Notes: generated by a model from the letters alone, not told the origin. A stretch of 61,554 bases of DNA from Methanoculleus sp. SDB (GCA_001412355.1 LKUD01000086.1:1-61554), one strand, 5' to 3'. Positions 43,552 through 53,401 are shown, counted from the stretch's first letter. Made by a program: numbers and translations.

Positions 43552-45224
43552 CGGCGGATGCCCTGATTTCCGTGGCTCTCGGGGAACGACCGGCAGATCT
43601 GGTCTGTCATGACGTATCCCTCTTCAATCCGTTTTCCTGTGAGTGGGAAGAGACGTCCTTTGCCGTTGCCGGTGGACGGGTGGCGGGCATCGGTGCATAC
43701 GAGGGAATCCGCGAGATCCGCTTCGGGGGAGCGCAGTGCGTCCCCGGACTGATCGACGCCCATGTTCACATCGAGAGCTCGCTCCTGACCCCCGTGGAGT
43801 ACGGGAGGCTTGTACTCGGGCATGGCACGACCACGGTCGTTGCCGACCCCCACGAGATCGCAAATGTGGCAGGGACCGACGGGCTCGACTATATGCTTGC
43901 AGAGCGGAAAAAAACGCCGCTCGACATCCTCCTCATGCTCCCGAGCTGCGTACCGGCGACTCCGATGGATCGCGGAGGCGCCACCCTCACGGCGGAGGAT
44001 CTCTCGGCATACACGGACCGCGAGGGTATCCTCGGCCTCGGGGAGATGATGAACGTGCCGGGGGTGCTCTCCGGGGACCCCGGCGTCGCGGCGAAGATGT
44101 CGCTCTGCCGGATTATCGACGGTCATGCACCGCTCCTCTCCGGGCATGCACTGAACGCATATATCGGGGCGGGGGCGCAGAGCGACCACGAATGCACGAA
44201 TCTTACCGAGGCGCGGGAAAAACTGCGCCGCGGCATGTACATCATGATCCGCGAGGGATCAACAGAGCGAAACCTCCGGGACCTCATCCCTCTGATAACC
44301 CCCGCTACCCTGTCACGCCTCTGCTTCGCGACCGACGACCGGCACGCGGACATGCTTGTTGCCGAGGGCCATATCGATGACTGCATCCGGAAAGCCGTCG
44401 GATACGGATGCGAACCCGAACATGCCCTTCGCATGGCCACGCTCTCCGCCGCCGAGCGTTTCGGTCTCGCTGATCGCGGTGCGGTTGCACCGGGCAGGAT
44501 TGCCGATTTCTGCATACTGGAAGACGGAAAGGAATTCCGGGTTGCCCGGACATTCCGTGCGGGCGTCGAATTCCGCGATCCCGGCTATACCCGCCCTGCC
44601 TCCATTTCTCGTCCGTTTTCCTGTACGCTTCCCGTTCCCGCCGATCTCACGATCACGAAAGGAGGAAACGCCCGCGTCATCCGCCTCCTCGAACACCAGA
44701 TCCTGACCGGAGCGGAGGAGATCGGAATTGCGCCGGGGTCGATCCCCGATACGGAGCGGGATATCCTTCCTGCGGTCGTATGCGACCGGTACCGTGCCTC
44801 CGGGTTCGGTATCGGTCTCGTACAGGGACTGCACCTTAAATCGGGCGCTATTGCCTCCAGTGTATCCCATGATTCGCACAATATTGTCGCGGCGGGTGCC
44901 GATACCGCGGACATCCTGAAGGCGGTCGGAGAGGTTATCGATCACAAAGGGGGCATGGCGGCGGTCAACGGTGATTCGATCGCAGTCCTTCCGCTCCCCT
45001 GTGCAGGGCTCATGTCGGATCTTCCCTATGAGGAGGTCGCCCGCCGGATCGGTGCACTGGAGCAGGCGGTGGCGGGGATGGGCGGCATCGCCCATCCGTT
45101 CATGTACCTCTCCTTCCTCGCCCTCACCGTCATACCGCACCGCAGGCTGACAGAACGCGGAGTCTTCGATGCCGACCGTTTCGAAGACATTTCCCTTTTT
45201 TCCGGAGAGGATCCCCCTCCCTGA
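43548..45224 (+). CDS. ade: Adenine deaminase
   Basis: A 558-residue amidohydrolase converting adenine to hypoxanthine in purine salvage. The metal motif DAHVHIESS is followed by ADPHEIANV, and the C-terminal half has SHDSHNIVAAG, all typical of the Ade family. Length is standard. It is third in a run with the GTPase and the lipoprotein, overlapping the latter by four bases. Confidence 0.93.
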   Translation: MTADALISVALGERPADLVCHDVSLFNPFSCEWEETSFAVAGGRVAGIGAYEGIREIRFGGAQCVPGLIDAHVHIESSLLTPVEYGRLVLGHGTTTVVADPHEIANVAGTDGLDYMLAERKKTPLDILLMLPSCVPATPMDRGGATLTAEDLSAYTDREGILGLGEMMNVPGVLSGDPGVAAKMSLCRIIDGHAPLLSGHALNAYIGAGAQSDHECTNLTEAREKLRRGMYIMIREGSTERNLRDLIPLITPATLSRLCFATDDRHADMLVAEGHIDDCIRKAVGYGCEPEHALRMATLSAAERFGLADRGAVAPGRIADFCILEDGKEFRVARTFRAGVEFRDPGYTRPASISRPFSCTLPVPADLTITKGGNARVIRLLEHQILTGAEEIGIAPGSIPDTERDILPAVVCDRYRASGFGIGLVQGLHLKSGAIASSVSHDSHNIVAAGADTADILKAVGEVIDHKGGMAAVNGDSIAVLPLPCAGLMSDLPYEEVARRIGALEQAVAGMGGIAHPFMYLSFLALTVIPHRRLTERGVFDADRFEDISLFSGEDPPP

Positions 45225-45232
45225 TCAGCGGA

Positions 45233-45514
45233 TCAGGGAAGGTTGTGGTCGACCTGCCACGGCTCGCGCCGCCTGTCGATGACAGAGCCTGCGGCGGCAT
45301 GCCAGCCGTAGAGATCATTTTCAGACTGGAGCGCCCATTTCATGTCCTGCGGCGGATATATCACTTCTGCGCGGATCTCTTCCAGCAGTACGCGCCCGAG
45401 CGGGCCGGCCGACTGTGTCTCGACCCGCATCGGATACGTGGGATCGGGGCCGTATCCGGTAATGGTAACGGAATTTTTCCTGTCAAGTACGATTCTGATA
45501 TGCCACTGGTCCAT
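45233..45514 (-). CDS. Conserved hypothetical protein
   Basis: A 93-residue protein beginning MDQWHIRIVLDRKNSVTITGYG and ending in a tryptophan-containing tail (EPWQVDHNLP). No domain was recognised; the first part could be a beta-hairpin domain. It converges with adenine deaminase (eight bases between stops) and is 53 bases downstream of the membrane acyltransferase-like gene on the same strand. Confidence 0.55.
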   Translation of the reverse strand: MDQWHIRIVLDRKNSVTITGYGPDPTYPMRVETQSAGPLGRVLLEEIRAEVIYPPQDMKWALQSENDLYGWHAAAGSVIDRRREPWQVDHNLP

Positions 45515-45567
45515 TGTTTTCGCCTTCTGTATCGGTCTGTGATCCTATCAATCTTCGCGGGCGGATG

Positions 45568-46356
45568 TCAGACCGCAACCTGCATGCCGGTGAGATATCC
45601 TGCGATGAGCAGACCCGCGATGAGCAGGGGCTGATGGACAAGATAAATCGCAAGCGAGTGGCGCCCGAGAAAGGCAAACGGTGAAGCCGCCGCCGGCATG
45701 TCGCCCGCAAAGGGCATCCGGCGCAGGCCGCCGGGGTACAGCGTGGCGCCGGCGTACATGCCGATGAGGACGACCCCGAACCAGGGAATCAGGGGCTCGT
45801 AATCAAGAGATACGAACGATGCGGGGTGGATGCCGATCCATGCAAGCCAGAGCGGCCCTTCGATTCCCCGGATAGCGTACGAAGCGGCAAAGAGGGCCGC
45901 GCCGGCAAGAAGATTGAGTCTCCGGAACCCGAAAAAAAGGGGTGCGATGGCTATGGAAACGCCGATGAGGTGGAGAATCCCGAACAGCACGTATCCCTCT
46001 CCGGGGTAGACGAGCGTCACGGCGGTGATCCCCATGCCCAGCAGGAAGATACCGCCGCCGCGGAGGGCATATTTCCGGTACGGTGCGGGATTCCGGTTCG
46101 TATCGCGGCGGGCATTGCTGATGGTAAGCGAGAGGCCCACGAGAAACACGAACGAACCTGCCGTTGCATAGGCGAAATACCGCCAGAATCCGGTATGGAC
46201 GGTGATATCCGCAATATGAAAGAACGAGAGATCAAAGAGGAAGTGGTAGGTAATCATCATGAGAATCGCACATCCCCGGAGGGCATCGATCTCCCAGTAC
46301 CTCCGGTGGGAATGCCGCTCTCCTGTTCCCGCCTCATCACCCGTAGCATGCTCCAT
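45568..46356 (-). CDS. DUF1624/heparan-alpha-glucosaminide acetyltransferase-like membrane protein
   Basis: A protein of about 262 residues with seven or eight membrane helices. It begins with RYWEIDALRGCAILMMITYH, the signature of the DUF1624 family, related to acyltransferases that move acetyl groups across the membrane; the histidine in MITYHFLFDL would be catalytic. The substrate is unknown, perhaps a cell-surface sugar. ATG 46356 gives a 20-residue polar lead; ATG 46407 is the alternative and would lie 20 bases from the divergent gene. Confidence 0.8.
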   Translation of the reverse strand: MEHATGDEAGTGERHSHRRYWEIDALRGCAILMMITYHFLFDLSFFHIADITVHTGFWRYFAYATAGSFVFLVGLSLTISNARRDTNRNPAPYRKYALRGGGIFLLGMGITAVTLVYPGEGYVLFGILHLIGVSIAIAPLFFGFRRLNLLAGAALFAASYAIRGIEGPLWLAWIGIHPASFVSLDYEPLIPWFGVVLIGMYAGATLYPGGLRRMPFAGDMPAAASPFAFLGRHSLAIYLVHQPLLIAGLLIAGYLTGMQVAV

Positions 46357-46426
46357 TGCTATTTCCTGCTCTCCCGACAGTTTCTCTGCATAGTGATTTC
46401 TGCTCATCACACCAAATACTTTCCAG

Positions 46427-47281
46427 ATGGCGGCCCACGAACATATTATCGAGGCAATCGGGCGGACCCGCGTCGTCGTGAGGGACGGCCGCGTTGTGGA
46501 AGTCGGTGATCCGATCATCAGTGATTGTCCGCTGGCACAACGGTTTGGCCACCCTGTCCGTGAGATGACGAAGGAGGAGATTCAGGCAAATATCGAGGAG
46601 CGGATACGGTCGTTCGGCATGTGCACGGCTGATCGTGACATTGGAACAACCCGGGACTTTGTCGTATTCGGGGCATCCGAACTGCTCGGTTCCGCCATGG
46701 CGGGGGGGCTGATCGATGCCGCTGTCATCGCCTGCGAGGGTGCGGGGACGGTCATCGCCCTCCGGCCCGATCTGGTGCAGGGCATCGGGGGCCGGATGTC
46801 CGGGCTTCAGAGCACGACACCGATTCCATCTCTCATCAGGCGTATCGAAGATGCCGGCGGCATCGTCCCGTTTCCCGGCACGGCCGCACTCGACCAGTAC
46901 GGCGGTGTCGCCCGGGCCCGGGAGGCGGGGTATGCCCGCGTGGCGGTCACCGTGGCGGAGGCGTCCGATGCGGTTCGGATACGGGAGGATTTCCCGTCTT
47001 CGGTCATTGTCGGAGTACATACGACGGGCATCTCCCGCGGGGATGCGGAGCAGATGGCGGCGGCCTGTGATATCCTTTCCGCATGTGCGTCCGCCTCGGT
47101 GCGTGAGGCGGTGACAGGGCGCGTACGGATCCAGGGAGGCATGTCCGTTCCCGTATACGCTCTTACGCCGGCGGGAAAGGCGATCATCCTTGAAAAAATC
47201 AGGGTGACCGAACGGCCCATGCTCATACACGGAGCCTCACTGCCGCTCTCCGGGGAGAAAGGACCCGCTCCGCTTCTCTGA
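46427..47281 (+). CDS. Methanogenesis marker protein 8 (DUF2099)
   Basis: A 284-residue protein resembling methanogenesis marker protein 8, found in essentially all methanogens; biochemical role unknown. Family features seen are AHEHIIEAIGRTRVVVRDGRVVEVG at the start, RSFGMCTADR, FVVFGASELL, GAGTVIALRPDLVQGIGGRMSGL and the late VGVHTTG. It is divergent to the DUF1624 gene and converges with a HAD hydrolase (seven bases between stops). This gene supports the methanogen assignment. Confidence 0.87.
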   Translation: MAAHEHIIEAIGRTRVVVRDGRVVEVGDPIISDCPLAQRFGHPVREMTKEEIQANIEERIRSFGMCTADRDIGTTRDFVVFGASELLGSAMAGGLIDAAVIACEGAGTVIALRPDLVQGIGGRMSGLQSTTPIPSLIRRIEDAGGIVPFPGTAALDQYGGVARAREAGYARVAVTVAEASDAVRIREDFPSSVIVGVHTTGISRGDAEQMAAACDILSACASASVREAVTGRVRIQGGMSVPVYALTPAGKAIILEKIRVTERPMLIHGASLPLSGEKGPAPLL

Positions 47282-47288
47282 TGATTTT

Positions 47289-47966
47289 TCAGAGTCCCAT
47301 CAGGCCAAAGAGATCCGGGAATCTTTTCAGCACGAAATCAGGAACGATAGAAGGATAAGGGGTTTTCATCCAGTCGCCGTATTCGGCATACACCGTGGTC
47401 ATTCCCAGGCGGTTTCCCGGTTCAATCTCACGCCGGAGGCTGTCGCCAACCACCCATACCTCATCGGGTCTGCAGTCCAGAGTGCGGAGTGCGTACAGGA
47501 ATGAATCATGCCCGGGTTTTCGCGTGCCTGAAACCTCCGGGGTCACAACACAGTCAAAGTAGCAGGCAATTCCGGTGTGTTCCAGCCTTTCCGCCGCATG
47601 TCCGCTTTCCGCATCCGTCACAACAGCCATTCCGATCCCCTTCTCCCGGAGGAGGGTGAGTGTGTCGGCAACCCCGTCGAAGAGCCGGATAGACTGCAGC
47701 TTCACCTCATCGTAGCGGCGGCACGCCGCCGTGAAAGTCTCACCCGTCCAGGCATCACGGTCGCGCATGAAATCCTCAATGTTTGCATGGTCTTCGAAGC
47801 CGTGGACATTCCGAAGAAAATAGCGGAAGAGCTCTATTCCTTCGCCGCACCCGATGCACTCCACGGCACTCGTGCAGGCGGCAATTTTTGCGTCAACGAA
47901 ATTGTAGAGCGTGTTGTCCATATCAAAAAGACATGCACGGGGCTTTTTTTCGGGATAGACGACCAT
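47289..47966 (-). CDS. HAD-superfamily hydrolase
   Basis: A 225-residue HAD phosphatase. Motif I is LFDMDNTLYNF (13-23) with nucleophile Asp15, motif II is VVTDAESG, motif III is the lysine in TRKPGHDS, and motif IV is VWVVGDSLRREI. A helical cap lies between motifs I and II. Its substrate is unknown; pyrimidine 5'-nucleotidase-like or phosphoglycolate phosphatase-like activities are possible. It is probably transcribed alone or after the small membrane protein upstream. Confidence 0.87.
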   Translation of the reverse strand: MVVYPEKKPRACLFDMDNTLYNFVDAKIAACTSAVECIGCGEGIELFRYFLRNVHGFEDHANIEDFMRDRDAWTGETFTAACRRYDEVKLQSIRLFDGVADTLTLLREKGIGMAVVTDAESGHAAERLEHTGIACYFDCVVTPEVSGTRKPGHDSFLYALRTLDCRPDEVWVVGDSLRREIEPGNRLGMTTVYAEYGDWMKTPYPSIVPDFVLKRFPDLFGLMGL

Positions 47967-48022
47967 AGTGCATCAGAAGTGTATGCGGACCATGCAAATT
48001 AAACTTGGGGACGGGTACCCTG

Positions 48023-48157
48023 CTACCTGCGAAGGACGAGCCAGAGGAAAAAAATCATCAGGAACCCGAAAATAAGGAGACAAAACGCGTAAAATGAGAA
48101 GACATATCCCGTAAGAACATAACCGCCGTCAGAAGCAAGTAATGCTGTGGCTGGCAT
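48023..48157 (-). CDS. 44-residue single-span membrane protein
   Basis: A short frame on the minus strand (ATG 48155-48157, TAG 48023-48025) reads MPATALLASDGGYV, then a long hydrophobic helix (VFSFYAFCLLIFGFLMIFFLWLVL), then RR-stop. This is the classic form of a tiny membrane subunit with a positive cytoplasmic end. GAGG sits 11 bases upstream of the ATG, a loose spacing. The codon pattern is coding-like. Function unknown; CcmD-like or transporter accessory peptides have this form. Confidence 0.5.
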   Translation of the reverse strand: MPATALLASDGGYVLTGYVFSFYAFCLLIFGFLMIFFLWLVLRR

Positions 48158-48320
48158 GACGAAGGGTACCTCATTTTCCACACTGATATACGTGTGCACG
48201 GCTGTATCTCTCCGGTGTTATCGCCCCGCGGATACCGGCCATATGCTTTCCCCGATGGATATCCGCCGCGTGTCCGGATCTGTCATCGCCGGAGCAGCCG
48301 AAACGACTCCGTACCGGCTG

Positions 48321-48698
48321 TCACGTACATTTTTGCGTTTGCAGTGCTAAAAGCCCCTCCGCGGCATGAGCGCGAACGACCGGGTCGGGATCAGCCTGCA
48401 GTTTTTCCAGGGCATGCCGCGCACCCGCTTCAACCACAACGCCGGGTTCCCCTTTCCGCACAAGGATGCCGATCAGCTGCGCTGCGGCGCTCCGCACCGG
48501 AGCGGCAGCATCGGAAAGACATGCGATCAGCGGCACCACGCCACCCGCATCGATGAGGTGGCGGGGTGTCCAGGCCGGATCCCAGGTACTCATCAGGAGC
48601 GCTTCTATCGCGGTAAGCCTCAGGTCGTCGTCCGGCCCCGAAAGATATCCGACGAGAGATTCGATCAGCCGTTTCCTGATTTCTTCATTGTCTGCCAT
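48321..48698 (-). CDS. HEAT-repeat protein
   Basis: A 125-residue protein built of about three HEAT-like helical repeats (SGPDDDLRLTAIEALLMS, SDAAAPVRSAAAQLIGILV, ADPDPVVRAHAAEGLLAL). Such proteins are usually scaffolds, or lyases for tetrapyrroles when longer. ATG 48698 is preferred over 48740, with GGGGGAGAAGGGGAA ahead of it. It lies downstream of TspO on the same strand, 98 bases apart. Confidence 0.75.
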   Translation of the reverse strand: MADNEEIRKRLIESLVGYLSGPDDDLRLTAIEALLMSTWDPAWTPRHLIDAGGVVPLIACLSDAAAPVRSAAAQLIGILVRKGEPGVVVEAGARHALEKLQADPDPVVRAHAAEGLLALQTQKCT

Positions 48699-48796
48699 TT
48701 CCCCTTCTCCCCCCTGTCTCTGTCGCGCATATGATCCCACCGCTCCTCAGGAGCATCTTCGTGAACCGTTTCGGTGCGCCCGGATTTACCCGATCA

Positions 48797-49294
48797 TCAG
48801 ATGGGATTCTGGAGCATTATCGATGCGTTGAGCACCGCGGCGAAGCAGACCCAGAGGATGTAGGGGACAAGAAGCCATGCGGCATCCCGCCGGACGGCTG
48901 AGAACCTGACGGTGGTGGCGATCAGGACGAGAAGAAGGAGCAGGATTTCGGCAAGAGCGAGGGCGGGGTTCTGCAGGCCGAAGAAGATGAGCGACCAGAG
49001 CATGTTCAGGATGAGCTGTGCTGCGAAGAGGGCGAGGGCGCCGCGGACTGCGGGTTTGTCCGTCCCCTCCATCCAGACCCGGTACAGAGCGATGCCCATG
49101 AGGATGTACAGCACGGTCCACACCGGTGCAAAGACAAACGGCGGAGGAAAAAAATCGGGTTTTACCAGCGTTTCGTACCATGTTCCGGGCCCGGTATTCG
49201 TGACGAGTGAACCCGGGATGCCTGCTGCGATACTGACCGCAATCGCAAGTGCCAGTCGGACGGGATTCCTGACAAGCCCCGGCATGTGTTCCAT
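48797..49294 (-). CDS. TspO/MBR family membrane protein
   Basis: A 165-residue protein with five membrane helices. TspO signature residues appear as FFPPPFVFAPVWTVLYILMGIA and the tryptophan-rich late part NMLWSLIFFGLQNPALAL. TspO proteins bind porphyrins or steroids and are linked to stress and tetrapyrrole handling. ATG 49294 has a weak ribosome site; 49285 is an alternative. The gene is divergent to the radical SAM gene at 49466. Confidence 0.9.
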   Translation of the reverse strand: MEHMPGLVRNPVRLALAIAVSIAAGIPGSLVTNTGPGTWYETLVKPDFFPPPFVFAPVWTVLYILMGIALYRVWMEGTDKPAVRGALALFAAQLILNMLWSLIFFGLQNPALALAEILLLLLVLIATTVRFSAVRRDAAWLLVPYILWVCFAAVLNASIMLQNPI

Positions 49295-49465
49295 ACACCG
49301 CGGTATCTTCCCCTGCGATAATAAACGTAACGGAAATCCGGTTCGTCCGGAGAGGGGCTGAGCAGCACACATGCCGGACCCGGCCCCCTCCTTCGGCATC
49401 GCCCTGTGCGGTATGGTCAGGTGCGCACTTTTTTGCCTCCCGACACACAAGGATGATGCGAGACC

Positions 49466-50404
49466 ATGGGATTTCAGTACCTCTTCGGTCCGGTCCCGTC
49501 GCGCAGGCTCGGTGTTTCGCTCGGCATTGATCTGGTACCCTTCAAAACCTGCAGTTTCAACTGTATCTTCTGCGAATGCGGACCGACGACGGACCTTACG
49601 ACGGAACGGAAGGAATATGTCCCGACGGATGATGTCATACGGGAACTCGACACGTTTCTCGCCTCGCACCCGCATCTTGATTTCATTACCTTTTCCGGTT
49701 CGGGAGAACCGACGCTCCATACGGGAATCGGGGCAATTGCTCGACATGTAAAGGAACGTTTCCCCGGGTACCGGCTGGCACTCCTTACAAATTCGAGCCT
49801 GCTTTCCGATGCGAAGGTCAGGAACGACATACTCGATATCGATGTCGTCATCCCCTCCCTCAATGCGGTTTCGGAACGAGTCTTCCGAAAGATAAACCGG
49901 TCGCACCCGTCTCTCTCACCGGACCAGATTACCGATGGCCTGATCGCATTCAGAAGCGAATATTCCGGTGCAATCTGGCTTGAAATCTTCATCATCCCGG
50001 GCCTCAACGACACTCCCGGAGAACTGGATCTGCTGAAGGCCGCCCTACGGAAGATACGGCCCGATAAGGTTCAGCTCAATACCCTTGACCGTCCCGGCGT
50101 CGTCGACTGGGTCAACCCGTCACCGGCGTCCGACATGGAGCGGATTGCACGGCATCTCGATTACCCCGGTGTCGAGATCATCACGGGTGCGGAGTCACGC
50201 TCGGAGATTCCCTGTTTTTCAGCCGACGTCCTTGAGACGATTCTCCGGACGATCAGGAGACGGCCCTGTACGATGCAGGATCTGGCCCGGATCACCGGCC
50301 TTCATCCCGATGAAATCACGAAATACACCGGTATCCTGCGGGAAAGAAATCTTATTCTGGAAAAAAGGGAAGAAAGAGGTATATTTTATACCTGTGCCCC
50401 ATGA
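49466..50404 (+). CDS. Radical SAM protein with C-terminal winged helix
   Basis: A 312-residue protein of the archaeal/bacterial radical SAM group beginning FGPVPSRRLGVSLGID. The cluster motif is CSFNCIFC (29-36), followed by TFSGSGEPTLH; the C-terminal 60 residues look like a helix-turn-helix (TMQDLARITGLHPDEITKY). COG0731-like; the reaction is unknown, and a role in wybutosine synthesis is not supported by other motifs. It is unaccompanied, with a ZIP transporter converging downstream (46 bases). Confidence 0.85.
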   Translation: MGFQYLFGPVPSRRLGVSLGIDLVPFKTCSFNCIFCECGPTTDLTTERKEYVPTDDVIRELDTFLASHPHLDFITFSGSGEPTLHTGIGAIARHVKERFPGYRLALLTNSSLLSDAKVRNDILDIDVVIPSLNAVSERVFRKINRSHPSLSPDQITDGLIAFRSEYSGAIWLEIFIIPGLNDTPGELDLLKAALRKIRPDKVQLNTLDRPGVVDWVNPSPASDMERIARHLDYPGVEIITGAESRSEIPCFSADVLETILRTIRRRPCTMQDLARITGLHPDEITKYTGILRERNLILEKREERGIFYTCAP

Positions 50405-50450
50405 GACGGGAAATCCGGATTCCACGGTGGAATCCGCCCGATTCTCCCTC

Positions 50451-51263
50451 CTATCCGAGTGCAACATCCAGTATCATCATCACGACGAATCCGATCATCG
50501 CTCCCATCGTGGCAAGATCGGAATTCCCGTGCAGCTGCGACTCGGGGACCACCTCCTCAACCACCACGAAGATCATCGCACCCGCGGCGAATGCGAGGGC
50601 GTAGGGAAGCACCGGCATGACGAAATACACGAGTGCCGCTCCGATGAGGGCGGCAACCGGCTCCACCTGTGCGGAGAGCTGCCCGTACCAGAAACTTTTC
50701 CGGATAGAAAAACCCTCCCTCCTGAGCGGGACGGATACGGCAACGCCCTCGGGAATATTCTGGATGCCGATCCCGATGGCCAGTGCAACCGCACCTCCCA
50801 GCGTTGCCGAGGGCAGACCGGATGCGAGGGCACCGAACGCCACACCGACGGCAAGCCCTTCGGGAATGTTATGCAGCGTAATGGCCAGAACCAGCAGGGT
50901 TGCTTTCTGAAGCGATGATGCGGGCCCTTCGGCCTCGCTCACCGGAAAGCCAAGGTGGAGATGGGGGAGAATTTTGTCGATGATGCCGAGAAATATCCCG
51001 CCCAGGACAAATCCGACGGCAGCAGGAAGCCATTCAGGCAGCCCCGTCTCGGCTGCCAGCTCGATTGCGGGAACAAGCAGAGACCAGAAACTCGCCGCTA
51101 TCATCACCCCGGCGGCAAACCCGAGCATAAGGTCCAGAATACGCCGGTCGACTTCCTTCATGAGTACAACCGTTGCCGCACCCAGTGCTGTAAGAGCCCA
51201 CGTAAAGAGGCCCGCGAGAAATGCCTGCGTGATGGGATTCTGCTGTGCAAAGAGTTCAATCAT
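50451..51263 (-). CDS. ZIP family metal transporter
   Basis: A 270-residue, eight-helix ZIP transporter for zinc or iron. The metal-path motif in helix 4 is [15 protein letters not shown], and a second in helix 5 is [13 protein letters not shown]; a histidine-containing loop [13 protein letters not shown] lies between helices 3 and 4. Both core motifs are complete. It converges with the radical SAM gene. No Fur- or DtxR-type operator was identified. Confidence 0.9.
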   Translation of the reverse strand: MIELFAQQNPITQAFLAGLFTWALTALGAATVVLMKEVDRRILDLMLGFAAGVMIAASFWSLLVPAIELAAETGLPEWLPAAVGFVLGGIFLGIIDKILPHLHLGFPVSEAEGPASSLQKATLLVLAITLHNIPEGLAVGVAFGALASGLPSATLGGAVALAIGIGIQNIPEGVAVSVPLRREGFSIRKSFWYGQLSAQVEPVAALIGAALVYFVMPVLPYALAFAAGAMIFVVVEEVVPESQLHGNSDLATMGAMIGFVVMMILDVALG

Positions 51264-51411
51264 AGGGTAGTCTGCCGTACATCCACCGCATCATCGATTC
51301 CCGTGCCGATATGCGCGGTCTCGCGCGATGGCCTGCCGGGATAACAGAGGTTCATCTAATAATCGGCGCCGGTGATGGCCCCCGCCACCACCGTTACGAA
51401 AGGGTTTGCGA

Positions 51412-51963
51412 TCACCGCAGGAACTTGGATACAAAGGGCGACGTCTCTCCCCGTCTGAGGAAATGGCCCGATGGTCCTTCTCCGAGGAATTCTGAAAACC
51501 ACGATTCGTGCTCGATCTCCTCGTTCAGGATGGAGAGAGCGAGGTCATAGGTCCGGTGGTCCTTTCCTGCCGTCATCGTGCAGATATGCGTATATGCTCT
51601 GACGGCACACCGCTCGGCCTCAACGAGAACGGTGAGTATCGCCAGGACATCGGTCGGATCGGCGGGAAGGGAAGCCGGCGGGCACCCCGAGATGTTATGG
51701 AAGTCCACCATGCTGTCCGGAAGCTTTCCTCCCAACTCATAGATGCGCGGAACAAGCGCTTCAAAGTGATTTCTGTCCTCGATACGGGCGGTTTCGGCGA
51801 TCTCTTTGATGCCTTCGCCCTCGAGGCCGATCAGGTTGAACCGAAGAATCGTGTAGTAGTAGTACGTCGTCAGTTCTGCCGCTGCGTTCTTTACCAGGAG
51901 TTCAAGGAGGCGATCGACATCGACACCCGCATCCTCCACCATTTTTCGTGCTACTTTGGCCAT
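51412..51963 (-). CDS. Ferritin-like (Dps-like) protein
   Basis: A 183-residue four-helix ferritin-like protein. Iron ligands fit the family: NAAAELTTYYYY, EDRNHFEAL (ExxH), EAERCAVRAY and EEIEHESWF. Two cysteines in helix regions (GCPP and ERCAV) suggest the thioferritin/DPSL type. It would oxidise and store iron and protect DNA. It stands alone with 148 bases to the ZIP gene upstream on the same strand, a plausible metal-related pair. Confidence 0.82.
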   Translation of the reverse strand: MAKVARKMVEDAGVDVDRLLELLVKNAAAELTTYYYYTILRFNLIGLEGEGIKEIAETARIEDRNHFEALVPRIYELGGKLPDSMVDFHNISGCPPASLPADPTDVLAILTVLVEAERCAVRAYTHICTMTAGKDHRTYDLALSILNEEIEHESWFSEFLGEGPSGHFLRRGETSPFVSKFLR

Positions 51964-52208
51964 GATTCCACCTCTGGAATGCGGGAGGATACTTTTTCTT
52001 CAGCGATAAATGTTATCCCCGACCCCTCCCGAACAGCGGAGTTCCCCGTCCCGGGAAACCCTCCGGTTCCTGATGCCCGCAGCTGATGTTTATGAAAATT
52101 CCCGGATATCCGAATCCCGCGGCAGATCTGGCCGTCTGCCGGTATCAGGATACCAAGTGAAAACGATATTACTCATGGTGTTTTATGATGCTGGTACCGG
52201 AGTACCGC

Positions 52209-53060
52209 ATGCCTATCGACACAGATATTCTCGCCCTCCTTGACAACGGGGCGGCAATCCGGAAGAGAGCTCTTATCCGGCAGCTCGTGGATTCGCACCA
52301 GGGGAGCATGGAGTACACTAAAAAGGCGATTGATGGGAGAATTTCAGCCCTTGTCGAAGATGGACGGATTGTCCCCGTCCTTAACGAGGATCTCGCCGGA
52401 TTCGGACTGTCAGATGCCGGAAAAAATGCTTCCTATCTCATCTCCCGGCAGGCATTCGAGCGCAAGTGGCGGTTCGACAGGATGATCGAAGGGATTTCGT
52501 GCGGTAGCAGGGACGATTGTGCTGCCGCCCTTCACGAAGCCCTTCTCTACAAGTCGCTTTACCGGCTGACTCCCGCACAGCTGGATATGATCGTTCCCGC
52601 ACTGGATCATGAGTACAGCGTTGCATACACGGCTCTCCAGTGCCTGTACTCGGCGGCTGTCCGGAGGGGCGATCTTCCGGCTGACACGGCAGTTCTCACA
52701 CAAAAATTACAGCATCTCCTCGAACGGTTCCGTGACGACGATACGTGCCGCCCTGCCATCCGTCATGCTGTTCATCTTCTTGCATACATGGGTGATGAAG
52801 CCGTTATCGGGCAGCTTGAGCATGACGCGCCCCGGTTTGACAGCGACCGCCTGAAGCGGGAGGAATATATGTATCCTGTCATGGTGAACGTGATTGATGC
52901 ATACCGGTCGGAACTCCATGCACTGGCAAGTGCGCTCATGGCCGGGGGGAAGAAGAGGGCTGCACGGGATATACGTGCAATTTGCGAGTATGCACTCGAT
53001 CCGCAGGAATATAAGAGAAAAATGCAAAAAATCCAGGAAGAAGAAGTCGAGATATTTTAG
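52209..53060 (+). CDS. Hypothetical helical protein with winged-helix start
   Basis: A 283-residue protein. Residues about 1-65 resemble a winged helix (RKRALIRQLVDSHQGSM, then ISALVEDGRIVPVL), the rest is alpha-helical and HEAT-like (LTPAQLDMIVPALDHEYSVAYTALQCLY, HAVHLLAYMGDEAVIGQL). Charged helices end it (KRKMQKIQEEEVEIF). ATG 52209 has GGAG seven bases upstream. Function is unknown; it may be a DNA-binding scaffold. A cupin gene follows 14 bases later. Confidence 0.65.
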   Translation: MPIDTDILALLDNGAAIRKRALIRQLVDSHQGSMEYTKKAIDGRISALVEDGRIVPVLNEDLAGFGLSDAGKNASYLISRQAFERKWRFDRMIEGISCGSRDDCAAALHEALLYKSLYRLTPAQLDMIVPALDHEYSVAYTALQCLYSAAVRRGDLPADTAVLTQKLQHLLERFRDDDTCRPAIRHAVHLLAYMGDEAVIGQLEHDAPRFDSDRLKREEYMYPVMVNVIDAYRSELHALASALMAGGKKRAARDIRAICEYALDPQEYKRKMQKIQEEEVEIF

Positions 53061-53074
53061 GAGAGGTGATTGCG

Positions 53075-53401
53075 ATGTTTGCCACACATGATGAGGCCGG
53101 GTACAGGGAATCCCTTGCCGGAATACGGCAGAAAACTCTTGTATGGGGAGAAAAGATGCTGATGACCGAATTTTTGCTTGCCCGGGGCACGACACTGCCT
53201 CCCCATTCTCACTCGCACGAGCAGACCGGCTATCTCGTCGCAGGACACATGACGCTATCTGTCGGGGACGAGCGGTTCGATGCGAAACCCGGAGACAGCT
53301 GGGACATCCCGGCGAATACCGAACACATGGCGGAAATTCATGAAGATTCCATCGCAGTCGAGGTCTTCTGTCCGGTCAGGGAGGATTACCTTCCCGATTG
53401 A
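53075..53401 (+). CDS. Cupin-domain protein
   Basis: A 108-residue single-domain cupin. Metal-binding motif 1 is LPPHSHSHEQTGYLVAG (His residues and Glu in place), and motif 2 is PGDSWDIPANTEHM. Such small cupins may be oxygenases, isomerases or binding proteins; no substrate can be named. ATG 53075 follows AGGAGAGG at normal distance. It is co-transcribed with the winged-helix protein upstream. Confidence 0.85.
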   Translation: MFATHDEAGYRESLAGIRQKTLVWGEKMLMTEFLLARGTTLPPHSHSHEQTGYLVAGHMTLSVGDERFDAKPGDSWDIPANTEHMAEIHEDSIAVEVFCPVREDYLPD

